Part shown: positions 1 to 6,613 of the stretch, one piece after another
How the letters are laid out: each line of letters starts with the position of its first letter
How positions within the stretch are numbered: the stretch's first letter is position 1
NCBI GenBank assembly: GCA_021799715.1
Contig: JAJYZY010000032.1
Coordinates: forward strand, 1-10,238
Origin: Planctomycetota bacterium
GTDB lineage: Bacteria > Planctomycetota > Phycisphaerae > WQYP01
Reading direction: 5' to 3'
DNA length: 10,238 bases
Made by a program: the position numbers and the translations under genes
Notes under the pieces: generated by a model
The model's database searches: none
What the model was told of the DNA's origin: nothing
What the model saw: the letters and a program-made list of their open reading frames with translations, nothing else

Positions 1-142
1 GCAATATACGCCATTTTCACGCCCGTTGGCGGAAAAGCTGCGACCGGCATGCCCGGACACACGGGAAAACTCAAATCGTCATATATGATTGTCTATATAT
101 GATTTCGCCCTGCGCCCGCAGATATAAGCCCCTCTGATGTTG
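1..142. other. left-edge intergenic stretch, partly AT-rich
   Basis: I see no recognisable gene here. A reading frame on the + strand is open from base 1 to a TGA at 100-102, but its 33 residues match no family I know, so it could equally be the tail of an upstream gene or chance. A GC-rich first part (1-75) gives way to an AT-rich part (76-110) that carries a short direct repeat, and then to the palindromic element in front of the ATPase gene. Confidence 0.5.
81..104. repeat. 10-bp direct repeat ATATATGATT, two copies
   Basis: ATATATGATT occurs at 81-90 and again at 95-104, a 14-bp period. It lies about 40 bp upstream of the palindromic element at 143. It may be upstream promoter DNA or a minor protein-binding site. 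The low sequence complexity makes a chance origin plausible. Confidence 0.4.
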
Positions 143-168
143 GATAATCTAACACTTGATGTTATATT
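140..168 (+). promoter_or_regulatory. putative promoter of the DUF4143 ATPase gene
   Basis: TTGGAT at 140-145 and TATATT at 163-168 are separated by 17 bp, a weak -35 (3/6) with a good -10 (5/6). Transcription would start near 175, giving a leader of roughly 28 nt that includes the Shine-Dalgarno at 192-196. The promoter lies almost exactly under the palindromic element 143-171, so a protein bound to the palindrome would block RNA polymerase. This is a consensus match only. Confidence 0.4.
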
Positions 169-177
169 GTCTAATAT
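143..177 (+). repeat. palindromic element, upstream copy
   Basis: The left arm GATAATCTAACAC (143-155), spacer TTG, and an imperfect right arm (159-171) form a dyad, followed by TAATAT (172-177). The 35 bp are identical to 1511-1545 except at 159, 165 and 169. In this copy three of 13 arm pairs are broken, and the change at 165 turns TAGATT into the promoter-like TATATT. The element lies immediately upstream of the ATPase gene and overlaps its putative promoter, so an operator is the simplest reading. A repeat bounding a mobile cassette is the alternative. Confidence 0.75.
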
Positions 178-202
178 TTGTATTTCGATGCGGGAGCCAT
201 CC

Positions 203-1444
203 ATGTACGACCGCTTCCTTAAACGCGCGGTGATTGCGGCACTGAAGGACACACCGGTTGTATTGTTGCAGGGACCGCGGCAATGCGGAAAAAGCACGCT
301 GGTTCAAGCCCTTGCCCGGGGGCCGCATCGGGCTCAATATGTAACACTCGACGACCCGATCGCACGCGCCGCCGCCACGGGGTCCCCGTCGGATTTTATC
401 GCCGGATTCAGCGGCCCGGTGGTGATTGATGAAGTCCAGCTTGCTCCGGAGGTTTTCCGCCCCATCAAGCTGACCGTCGATGCGGATCGCCGCCCGGGGC
501 GATTTTTACTAACGGGTTCCTCCAATGTTTTACTGGCCCCCAAACTTTCCGATTCATTGGCCGGGCGCATGGAGATTATTTCGCTGTGGCAACTTTCACA
601 GGGGGAGATTTCCGGAACGCGGGAGACTTTTATTGACATGGCTTTCGGCAGTGCCGCCCTGCCGACGGACCAGTGGCCGATGGTCAGTCGCGGCGGATTG
701 GCGAAGAGAATTGTGTCCGGCGGATACCCGGAGGCTATCGCCCGATCCGACCCACAGCGCCGCGAGGCGTGGTTCAATTCCTATATCACCACGATTCTGG
801 AGCGCGATGTCCGCCAATTGGCCGCCATTGACGGTCTGACTCAAATGCCCCGGCTTCTGGCCCTTCTGGCGGCACAGACCGGAGGCTTGCTGAATGTGGC
901 CGAACTTTCGCGCGATCTGGGTTTTGCGCAACCCACACTGGCGCGCTATCTGACGCTGTTGCAGGCCACGCACCTTTATTTGCCGTTGCCCGCATGGTCC
1001 ACCAATATTCATAAGCGACTGATCAAGCGGGAGAAAGTGTACCTGAGCGATACGGGGTTGGCAGCACATCTTCGGCATGTGAACTCCGGGAAGCTCGGTG
1101 CGCCCGGGCACAATATGGGCGCGCTGGTGGAGTCCCTTGTCAGGCAGGAGTTGCACAAACAAAGCGCCTGGAGCCGCGCCCGCCCCAGGCTTTACTACTA
1201 CCGCACCGCCGACGGCAAAGAGGTCGATTTTATTCTCGAGAGCCGCGATGGCCGGATTGTCGGTGTGGAGGTTAAGGCGAGCCTGAATCTGACAGCATCC
1301 GATCTCGCCGGGCTGCGCGATCTTGCCGATACGGCGGGGGATTCATTTGTCCGGGGAATCGTGCTGTACATGGGCGGTCAGACGCTGCCGGTCGGAAAAC
1401 AGATCACCGCCATGCCGATCACGGCGCTATGGTCACCGCGCTAA
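203..1444 (+). CDS. DUF4143-family AAA ATPase
   Basis: P-loop ATPase of the AAA_14/DUF4143 type, 413 residues, close to the usual length. Visible motifs are Walker A GPRQCGKST (residues 24-32, K30), Walker B VVIDEVQ (73-79, D76/E77), a sensor-like LLTGSSN, a winged-helix-like segment at about 228-262, and a C-terminal EVDFIL...VEVK pair (D342, E356, K358) resembling a PD-(D/E)XK nuclease core. I chose ATG 203 because GGGAG lies at 192-196 with a 6-nt spacer. An in-frame start at 137 would translate the palindromic element and has no such site. The gene stands alone, convergent with maf, between two copies of the same palindromic element. The cellular role of this family is poorly known; members are common, patchily distributed and often treated as accessory genes. 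DNA cleavage is inferred from the motif only. Confidence 0.93.
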   Translation: MYDRFLKRAVIAALKDTPVVLLQGPRQCGKSTLVQALARGPHRAQYVTLDDPIARAAATGSPSDFIAGFSGPVVIDEVQLAPEVFRPIKLTVDADRRPGRFLLTGSSNVLLAPKLSDSLAGRMEIISLWQLSQGEISGTRETFIDMAFGSAALPTDQWPMVSRGGLAKRIVSGGYPEAIARSDPQRREAWFNSYITTILERDVRQLAAIDGLTQMPRLLALLAAQTGGLLNVAELSRDLGFAQPTLARYLTLLQATHLYLPLPAWSTNIHKRLIKREKVYLSDTGLAAHLRHVNSGKLGAPGHNMGALVESLVRQELHKQSAWSRARPRLYYYRTADGKEVDFILESRDGRIVGVEVKASLNLTASDLAGLRDLADTAGDSFVRGIVLYMGGQTLPVGKQITAMPITALWSPR

Positions 1445-1510
1445 TGACATCACCCCGGATATCAGTGCGGCATCAATGATATATCATATCTCTATGTTTA
1501 TATGTTTTCA

Positions 1511-1545
1511 GATAATCTAACACTTGGTGTTAGATTATCTAATAT
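1511..1545 (+). repeat. palindromic element, downstream copy (perfect dyad)
   Basis: GATAATCTAACAC (1511-1523), spacer TTG (1524-1526) and the exact reverse complement of the arm (1527-1539) form a perfect 13-3-13 dyad, followed by TAATAT. The asymmetric parts (TTG spacer and TAATAT tail) show that it is in direct orientation to the copy at 143-177, exactly 1368 bp away. Nested inside is TTAGAT-T-ATCTAA (1530-1542). A terminator role is unlikely because no T-run follows a GC-rich stem. A protein-binding site or cassette boundary fits better. Confidence 0.8.
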
Positions 1546-1616
1546 ACTACGTTACTATATATTACGGTGTCGGAACACACACGGTGTACACGCCGTTCGG
1601 CCGAGGCCGCAATGAA

Positions 1617-1645
1617 GAATCCGGGGCGTTGCGCCTTGCCGATTC
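1617..1645 (-). terminator. weak hairpin downstream of maf
   Basis: Read on the minus strand just after the maf stop, an outer GAATC/GATTC pair encloses a GGCG-CAA-CGCC stem-loop. The stem is interrupted and no clear T-run follows, so it is at best a weak or factor-assisted terminator for the dus-GT9-maf transcript. Confidence 0.25.
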
Positions 1646-1654
1646 TCCATCACG

Positions 1655-2245
1655 TTATTGCTGCATCTGAATAAGCATGCGCCGTAGTGTTTCCATGGGC
1701 AGGCCCATCACATTGGAATACTCGCCGGAGATTAATGTCACAAACGGGTCGTCGGGCGAATCCTGTATGCCGTAGGCACCGGCCTTGCCCCGCCATAGAT
1801 TGGAATCCAGATAGCCGCGCAATTGCCGCTCGGAGAGTTTTTTCATCCGGCAGACCGACACCACCGATTCCATCCGGCACTCCGCGCCGCGCACCACAAC
1901 CAGGCCGGTGATCACCTCATGCGTGGTACCGGAAAGGCTTCGCAGTATTGTTTCCGCGTGCCGTCGGCTACCGGCCTTATTGATAATGCGCTGATCATGG
2001 ACCACAATCGTATCGGCACCGATGATAATCGCGGTGGACTTTAATGGCCCGGCCACGCTAAGTGCCTTGCGCAGAGCCAGGCATACGGGCCAGGCACGGA
2101 TGGGCACGCTGGCGGGCCGGCGCGATGGCTCGGCCAGCGCGCTTTTGGCCACGCGGAAGTGGTAACCGGCCTGCCTCATTAATTCTGCCCGGCGCGGCGA
2201 GGCGCTGGCCAATACCAACTCCGGCAACTGTTGAGCCGATTTCAT
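1655..2245 (-). CDS. maf: Maf-type nucleoside triphosphate pyrophosphatase
   Basis: Cytosolic enzyme hydrolysing (d)NTPs to the monophosphate and pyrophosphate, 196 residues, normal for the family. It shows SASPRR (14-19), GADTIVV (77-83, with catalytic Asp78), HEVITGL (109-115), and WRGKAGAYGIQ (151-161). The GADT and KAGAYGIQ signatures resemble the YhdE/MafA branch (dTTP/UTP and modified pyrimidines) rather than YceF. The usual GKP after the central Asp motif reads NKAG here. The start at 2245 is supported by an ATGA overlap: the start codon shares bases with the TGA of the upstream glycosyltransferase gene. A longer reading from 2275 would run deep into that gene. It is the last gene of the dus-GT9-maf unit. 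Confidence 0.95.
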   Translation of the reverse strand: MKSAQQLPELVLASASPRRAELMRQAGYHFRVAKSALAEPSRRPASVPIRAWPVCLALRKALSVAGPLKSTAIIIGADTIVVHDQRIINKAGSRRHAETILRSLSGTTHEVITGLVVVRGAECRMESVVSVCRMKKLSERQLRGYLDSNLWRGKAGAYGIQDSPDDPFVTLISGEYSNVMGLPMETLRRMLIQMQQ

Positions 2246-3294
2246 CGTGTCAGCAGGTCCTGCACTTTGTTCCATACTGTCTCCACGGAAAGTGATTGTA
2301 ACGTGCCGCTGCGGTCTTCCATGCCGGAGTCGCGATATTCGCCGGGTTGTACGAAGCGCAGGACATTGTCCATTTGACCATACGGCCCGACCGAGGTTGG
2401 ATCCGTCGGACCGTATAATCCCACCAGCGGCCGCGCCAGCGCGGCGGCCACATGCAACGGACCACTATCGTTGCCGATAATAATCCGGCATAACGAAATA
2501 GCGGCAATCATTTCCGCCAGAGTGGTGCCGCCCGCAAGATTGAGCGCCTCCACCTGCGACTGCTCAACTACCTGCCGGCATAAATCCCGTTCGCCCGGCG
2601 CGCCCAGCACCAGCACGTGGAATTTGGAATTTACCAGGTGGCGGACAATCTGTGAATACCCCTGTTCCGACCAGCGCTTGGCATCCCATCGGGCACCGGG
2701 AATAACCGCCGCAAGGGGTCGATCAAGGGGAACAACGGATTTTATTTTAGCCAGCGCCTCCGCCTGCACCGGCATGCGAAATTCCACGCGCGAGCCCGGC
2801 GAACCGGCGACCATTGCAAGACTGCACATACGGACCACTGCCAGGGCGCTATGACGCGGAACGGTGCTGTGATGGGTATACAGGAAACGGGCACCTTCGC
2901 GCGCGTCGGCAAATCCTATCCGAATCGCCGCGCCGGAAACTTTCGCCAGCAGAGAGCTGCGCAAAAGCCCCTGTGCGTCAAAGACGATATCATACTGATT
3001 TTGCTTTAATGTCCGCATTAACGCGCGCAAGTTGCCGCGCGAGGTGCCATGGGTAAGCCAGCCTGCAATTTTCCGGCGATCAAAATAAATCAGTTCATTC
3101 AGCGCATCATGTCCGCGTACCAAATCCGCCAGCGCCGGATCAATTAACCAGTCAATGCGGCTCTGTGGGAGAAATTCCTTCAGGTCACACAGCAGCGGCA
3201 ATGTTGTCGCCACATCACCCAATGCACTGGGCTTGATGATCAGCATACGCCGTGGCGGATGGGCATGAATGACCGAGGGCAGCGATGTTAACAC
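2242..3294 (-). CDS. glycosyltransferase family 9, heptosyltransferase-like
   Basis: ADP-heptose:LPS heptosyltransferase-like enzyme (GT9, WaaC/WaaF type), 350 residues, expected to act at the inner membrane on lipopolysaccharide core or a related glycan. It shows the N-terminal KPSALGDVATTLP (21-33, Asp27 at the place of the WaaC catalytic Asp), FDAQGLLRSSLLAK (105-118), IPGARWDAKRW (198-208), and GNDSGPLHVAAAL (274-286) followed by GLYGPTDPTSVGPYG. The start is a GTG at 3294 with GGAGAG six bases upstream. The later ATG at 3246 has no Shine-Dalgarno, although it would give a more typical GT9 N-terminus. The start overlaps the end of dus by 7 nt and the stop overlaps the maf start, so all three are coupled. 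The exact acceptor and donor sugars are not evident. Confidence 0.93.
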   Translation of the reverse strand: MLTSLPSVIHAHPPRRMLIIKPSALGDVATTLPLLCDLKEFLPQSRIDWLIDPALADLVRGHDALNELIYFDRRKIAGWLTHGTSRGNLRALMRTLKQNQYDIVFDAQGLLRSSLLAKVSGAAIRIGFADAREGARFLYTHHSTVPRHSALAVVRMCSLAMVAGSPGSRVEFRMPVQAEALAKIKSVVPLDRPLAAVIPGARWDAKRWSEQGYSQIVRHLVNSKFHVLVLGAPGERDLCRQVVEQSQVEALNLAGGTTLAEMIAAISLCRIIIGNDSGPLHVAAALARPLVGLYGPTDPTSVGPYGQMDNVLRFVQPGEYRDSGMEDRSGTLQSLSVETVWNKVQDLLTR

Positions 3295-4433
3295 GCGCTA
3301 CTCTCCGCGTCCGGGCAACATGAAGTGTCACGATACAGATCCTGGGCGTCCGGTACACTTTCCGGCGCGCGACCCGGGCCGTCCGCGCTGTAAAACCGCT
3401 CCAGCACGGCGTTCCAGTCCGCTTGTGACTTTACCGCGATAAAGGCCCGCCAGACATCCGCCCCCTGCGGATGCAGCCGGGAGTACTTAATGCCGATTTT
3501 CCGCATTTGGCGCGACGCGTGCTGCTCGCCGTATATCTCCACCGCCAGCGAAAAATGCTCCATCAGTCCGTCGCGCTGTTCCAGGATGCCCGGCGGATCC
3601 ATGGCCGGCTGATCCGCAATCAACGCCGCGAATTCACGGAATATCCACGGGTTGCCGATGGCACCGCGCGCAATCCAAACGCCGTCCAAACCGGTATGGC
3701 GGTACATGCGCACGGCGTCCTGAGCGGTAAATACATCCCCGCTACCGAAGATCGTCATTTTCGGATAGCGGATTTTCAGCGTGCGAAGAAAATCCCAATC
3801 GGCCCGACCGGTATATTTCTGTTCCACGGTGCGGCCATGCACCGCCATGGCCGCAAACTCCAGTTCCACCGCCGCGCGGAAAATGCGGTCAAAATTTTCC
3901 GCCGCCCGGGATGATTCATCCATCGCCCGCCGCAACTTCATGGTCAGAGGTCCCGGAACAACCTCGCGCACCGCGCGCATAATACTGATGGCCTCATCAG
4001 GATCACTCAACAGGTAACCACCCCGGCAGCGTCCCATGACTTTTTTCACCGGGCAGGCAAAATTTAAATCAATGACATCAAAGCCGGATTCCAGCAGTAT
4101 CCGCGCCGCCGCCGCCATTTCATCAGCTTCACTGCCCATCAATTGTCCCGCCACCGGATGATCGGATTCGCACAGAATGGATCGCTTTTCCCGGCCGCGG
4201 CCGCCGGTAATAATAACCCGATCCAGCAGGGCTTCGGTAACGGCATACGGGCACCGCCGCCGCCGCGCCACCACCCGCATGGCCATGTCGCTGTATCCGG
4301 CCAATCCCGCCTGCATGGCCGGAATACCAAGCTCATGCGGACCGACGCGACAACCGCGCGCTGCGGGTAACGCCTTCCCGGTCGGCCGGGCCGCTGCGGA
4401 CGGGAAATCAAGTTGTGTTACCATATCAGTCAC
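3288..4433 (-). CDS. dus: tRNA-dihydrouridine synthase
   Basis: FMN-dependent enzyme reducing uridines in the tRNA D-loop, 381 residues, TIM-barrel Dus family (COG0042). Key motifs are IPAMQAGLAGYSD (37-49, FMN loop), DLNFACP (122-128, catalytic Cys127), MKLRR (165-169, Lys166), VHGRTVEQKYTG (198-209, His199), SGD (231-233), and ARGAIGNPWIF (255-265, phosphate binding). A C-terminal helical part (about 280-350) contains RKIGIKYSRLHPQG. The N-terminal 30 residues and the last 30 are less conserved; the tail is rich in Ser, Cys and acidic residues. No strong Shine-Dalgarno precedes the ATG at 4433 or the in-frame ATG at 4424, so the start is uncertain by a few codons. It is first in the overlapping dus-GT9-maf unit. 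The DusA/B/C type cannot be fixed. Confidence 0.95.
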   Translation of the reverse strand: MTDMVTQLDFPSAAARPTGKALPAARGCRVGPHELGIPAMQAGLAGYSDMAMRVVARRRRCPYAVTEALLDRVIITGGRGREKRSILCESDHPVAGQLMGSEADEMAAAARILLESGFDVIDLNFACPVKKVMGRCRGGYLLSDPDEAISIMRAVREVVPGPLTMKLRRAMDESSRAAENFDRIFRAAVELEFAAMAVHGRTVEQKYTGRADWDFLRTLKIRYPKMTIFGSGDVFTAQDAVRMYRHTGLDGVWIARGAIGNPWIFREFAALIADQPAMDPPGILEQRDGLMEHFSLAVEIYGEQHASRQMRKIGIKYSRLHPQGADVWRAFIAVKSQADWNAVLERFYSADGPGRAPESVPDAQDLYRDTSCCPDAESSAC

Positions 4434-4470
4434 GGCATTCCAAATTTACGCTGTTCCGATCACACCGGAA

Positions 4471-4496
4471 AGATTTAATCTAACATGGATGTCATG
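4471..4496. promoter_or_regulatory. degenerate third copy of the palindromic element
   Basis: An 11-bp palindrome AGATTTAATCT (4471-4481) continues into AACA, so the 10-mer TAATCTAACA (4476-4485) matches the arm of the elements at 143 and 1511. It is followed by GGATGTCAT, similar to the TGATGTTAT in the upstream copy. It lies between the transglutaminase-like gene's stop and the dus start, where a dus promoter could be. The similarity is partial and needs small gaps. Confidence 0.35.
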
Positions 4497-4515
4497 AAAG
4501 AAAAATCCCGCGTGG

Positions 4516-6414
4516 TCAATTTCCCGCGACCGGATTTCCTGCCGCCTGGAGTTCCCGCCGCACTTTATCGGCCAGCAGCGTCTGCCCCTGCTCACGAAGG
4601 CGGCTTTCCAGAAGTTTCCCCACCTGATACCAGTTGCTTTCATGCATGAATGGATCAGCCATCCGCGGCGGGGCTTTAATGCGCGACCAGGTAACTTCAT
4701 AAAGCTTGGTTATGCGGTTGTTGTGATTCTGCCGGCGAAGAATCGCCACCGCCTGTTGCAGCGCATTGAGAATAAACGGACCGGCGTTGGCGTATTGGTT
4801 GATCACATCCATGAGGTAAATGCCGGCGCGATTATAATGCCCGGCCTTGCGCCACAGTCGCGCCTGCATCATCCGCACTTCCGCCGCCAGGTCGAATCGC
4901 GTGGGAGCGAACAACTGAAATGCCTTATTCCAGAACCGGTTCTGCTGAATGGGATTTTTCACCGACATGATCATCGGCTGCAATATGGCCAGCGCGAAAT
5001 CAGGATAGCGATGGCCGCAAAGCCGCATCAACGCGCCCGTCCAGATGATTTTTTCCCCCATGTTCAACTCCCCCTTGGAGGCCAGATACCCCACCAGCAT
5101 CCACGCTTCGGCGTATCCATCACATTGACGAACCGCCCGCTTCAATAACGCCAATTGCGCCGGCACGCTGTTATGTAACCGCTGCGCGGTGCGGCCGTAA
5201 ACTTCATCGGGCGGCGCTGGTGGTGCAAACGTGCCGTCCGTCCCTGAAATTGACAGCAACCGCAGGGCGGCATCCGTTAAAACCACCGCATTCCACCGCT
5301 GCCGTTGTGTTGTGCCGATGAATTGGCTGGATAATGACATATACGAATCCGGCTCATGGCGGCGCGTGATGGGGTTTTGCACCATGCCCACAACGCCGCG
5401 ATATTCTGAATACCTGCCGACATTAAAATTCCACACCGCCTGATTGCCCACCTGCTGCAGAAACCCCACCCACGCATGACCCACCACGCTTGACATGCCA
5501 ACGTCATACGCGGTCGGTATGCCAATAGCCTTACCCACCTCGGATGCGAAAAAAGCCTGATCCGCACACACCCCGCCGTACTGTAATATATTCGGTAAAT
5601 TGTACCCCTTGATGTCAACTTCTTTTTTCGCGCCGTGCAGATATGTGTTGGTATCATAGGGCACGCGGAAAAATAACTGCCCCACCATTGAATCCCCGTG
5701 ATATTTATTCAACGCCCACGTCATGCTTCGAATACTCGAGCAGGAATCCACCACATATATCAGCAGCCGCGCCGGCACATTCCGAATGCCGAAATACATC
5801 GCGCGCTGATAGCGAACATAATATTTGAACAACGCCACCGGACTGGGCGAGCGCACCGTATTCTCATTGATGTGCATGGTCAACTGCTTATATTGCACAG
5901 CGCAAATCGCGGCCGTCAGATTCGGGTATGCCACCACCATTTGGCCAAGCTGCCGATGCATTTCCGCCAGGCAATCATAAACCGCCGCCACATGGCGTTC
6001 ACCGGGCGTATTCAGAAATACCATGGTGGCCGCAAGTTCATGGTTGGCCATGAGAAACTTAAGCAATTTCATGCGAACCGCATGATTGGACAGCGACGAC
6101 AATTGGTGCACGAGCCGACGCGCAAAATCGGCATGGCGAAGCGCCTTGAGAGCATTGTGCGGCATGTAGGCAATGACCTGATCCTCCAAACGCCCCAGCT
6201 TCTTTTGCGCCGGGCCGAATTGCCCATTCTCCGCCAGTGCGTGTAAATCTTTTTTTATCTGCTGGTCCGTCCACCGCGTGAAACTGATGCGCGCGGTGGG
6301 TTGCCCCTTGATGACCGGAATCAACGCGCCTGCCGCCGCAATCGCGGGAAGGCCCGCCAACACACATCCCACGCCCGCCAAAACTACTGACCAGCCGAAC
6401 CTTTTGATTTTCAT
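4516..6414 (-). CDS. secreted transglutaminase-like domain protein
   Basis: Exported protein of 632 residues with an N-terminal signal peptide (MKIKR, a hydrophobic stretch to about residue 26, then AIAAA) and no lipobox. The middle carries a transglutaminase/protease-fold core: GGVCADQAFF (Cys283), GIPTAYDVGM, GHAWVGF (His313) and WNFNVGRY. The third triad position, normally Asp, reads Asn331. The N-terminal 250 residues and the C-terminal third are helical-looking, and the latter is TPR-like (RAVRQCDGYAEAWMLVGYLA). I chose ATG 6414 because GGAGA sits about 7 nt upstream and it begins the signal peptide; a 32-residue longer reading from 6510 would bury it. Known relatives include peptidases and cross-linking enzymes of the envelope; activity here is undetermined. 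Its stop is 82 nt upstream of dus. Confidence 0.85.
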   Translation of the reverse strand: MKIKRFGWSVVLAGVGCVLAGLPAIAAAGALIPVIKGQPTARISFTRWTDQQIKKDLHALAENGQFGPAQKKLGRLEDQVIAYMPHNALKALRHADFARRLVHQLSSLSNHAVRMKLLKFLMANHELAATMVFLNTPGERHVAAVYDCLAEMHRQLGQMVVAYPNLTAAICAVQYKQLTMHINENTVRSPSPVALFKYYVRYQRAMYFGIRNVPARLLIYVVDSCSSIRSMTWALNKYHGDSMVGQLFFRVPYDTNTYLHGAKKEVDIKGYNLPNILQYGGVCADQAFFASEVGKAIGIPTAYDVGMSSVVGHAWVGFLQQVGNQAVWNFNVGRYSEYRGVVGMVQNPITRRHEPDSYMSLSSQFIGTTQRQRWNAVVLTDAALRLLSISGTDGTFAPPAPPDEVYGRTAQRLHNSVPAQLALLKRAVRQCDGYAEAWMLVGYLASKGELNMGEKIIWTGALMRLCGHRYPDFALAILQPMIMSVKNPIQQNRFWNKAFQLFAPTRFDLAAEVRMMQARLWRKAGHYNRAGIYLMDVINQYANAGPFILNALQQAVAILRRQNHNNRITKLYEVTWSRIKAPPRMADPFMHESNWYQVGKLLESRLREQGQTLLADKVRRELQAAGNPVAGN

Positions 6415-6546
6415 CCGTTTTCTCCATGCCGTCGATGGGGTCTTCTTTGACCAATGCGATTCGCGGCTGATCCGGTGCGATGCGTATTTTTGTTCCCAAT
6501 GCCCGCTCATTTCTGCGCCAGTACGCGATTTTCACGCACTTCGCGC

Positions 6547-6561
6547 CAATGCCAAGCATTG
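6547..6561. promoter_or_regulatory. 6-3-6 inverted repeat, possible operator
   Basis: CAATGC (6547-6552), CAA, GCATTG (6556-6561) form a perfect dyad 16 bp upstream of the -35 hexamer at 6577. The position between divergent genes suits a shared operator, but six-base arms can arise by chance. Confidence 0.3.
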
Positions 6562-6576
6562 AGGATGGGCCATTTT

Positions 6577-6605
6577 CTTACAGCCAACATATCATTTATT
6601 ATAAT
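6577..6605 (+). promoter_or_regulatory. sigma70-like promoter of the membrane protein gene
   Basis: CTTACA (6577-6582, 4/6) and TATAAT (6600-6605, 6/6) are separated by exactly 17 bp. The expected transcription start, 6-8 bp after the -10, falls at about 6611-6613, directly at the ATG at 6614, predicting a leaderless or nearly leaderless mRNA. This agrees with the absence of a Shine-Dalgarno before the ATG. Confidence 0.6.
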
Positions 6606-6613
6606 CGCTTTTC

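Larger units (their letters stand above)
1445..1654. other. convergent intergenic region with palindromes
   Basis: This 210-bp gap lies between the ends of the ATPase gene (+) and maf (-). It holds a perfect 12-bp palindrome ATGATATATCAT (1476-1487), the second 35-bp palindromic element (1511-1545), a GTGTACAC palindrome near 1582, and a weak hairpin (1617-1645). No reading frame here resembles a gene. The AT-rich middle contrasts with the GC-rich genes on either side. Confidence 0.6.
6415..6613. other. divergent intergenic region
   Basis: About 199 bp separate the minus-strand transglutaminase-like gene from the plus-strand membrane protein gene. It holds the Shine-Dalgarno of the former, an inverted repeat at 6547-6561, and the promoter of the latter at 6577-6605. 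On the minus strand the best promoter-like hexamer is a TTGGCA near 6558 with only a poor -10 partner, so the transglutaminase-like gene's promoter is not clear. Confidence 0.5.

Noticed and set aside
1..102. Tail of an upstream gene on the + strand
   Set aside because: One frame is open to a TGA at 100-102, but other frames are open for nearly as long and the residues match no family, so coding cannot be supported.
596..1162. 188-codon minus-strand reading frame inside the ATPase gene
   Set aside because: It lies entirely opposite a well-supported gene and its translation has no recognisable motif. High GC produces such frames.
1511..1539. Fur-box-like site, because the dyad begins with GATAAT and ends with ATTATC
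   Set aside because: The outer hexamers match, but the classical Fur box is 19 bp with a different centre. Here the dyad is 29 bp with AACAC/GTGTT inner arms.
1511..1539. Rho-independent terminator of the ATPase gene
   Set aside because: The stem is AT-rich and no T-run follows. The same sequence also occurs upstream of the gene, where a terminator makes no sense.
137..1545. Classical insertion sequence with terminal inverted repeats
   Set aside because: The encoded protein is a DUF4143 ATPase rather than a transposase. The element copies are in direct orientation and there is no flanking target duplication that I can see.
5698..6246. 182-codon plus-strand frame inside the transglutaminase-like gene
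   Set aside because: It is opposite the coding strand of a gene with signal peptide and catalytic motifs, and has His/Arg-rich shadow composition.
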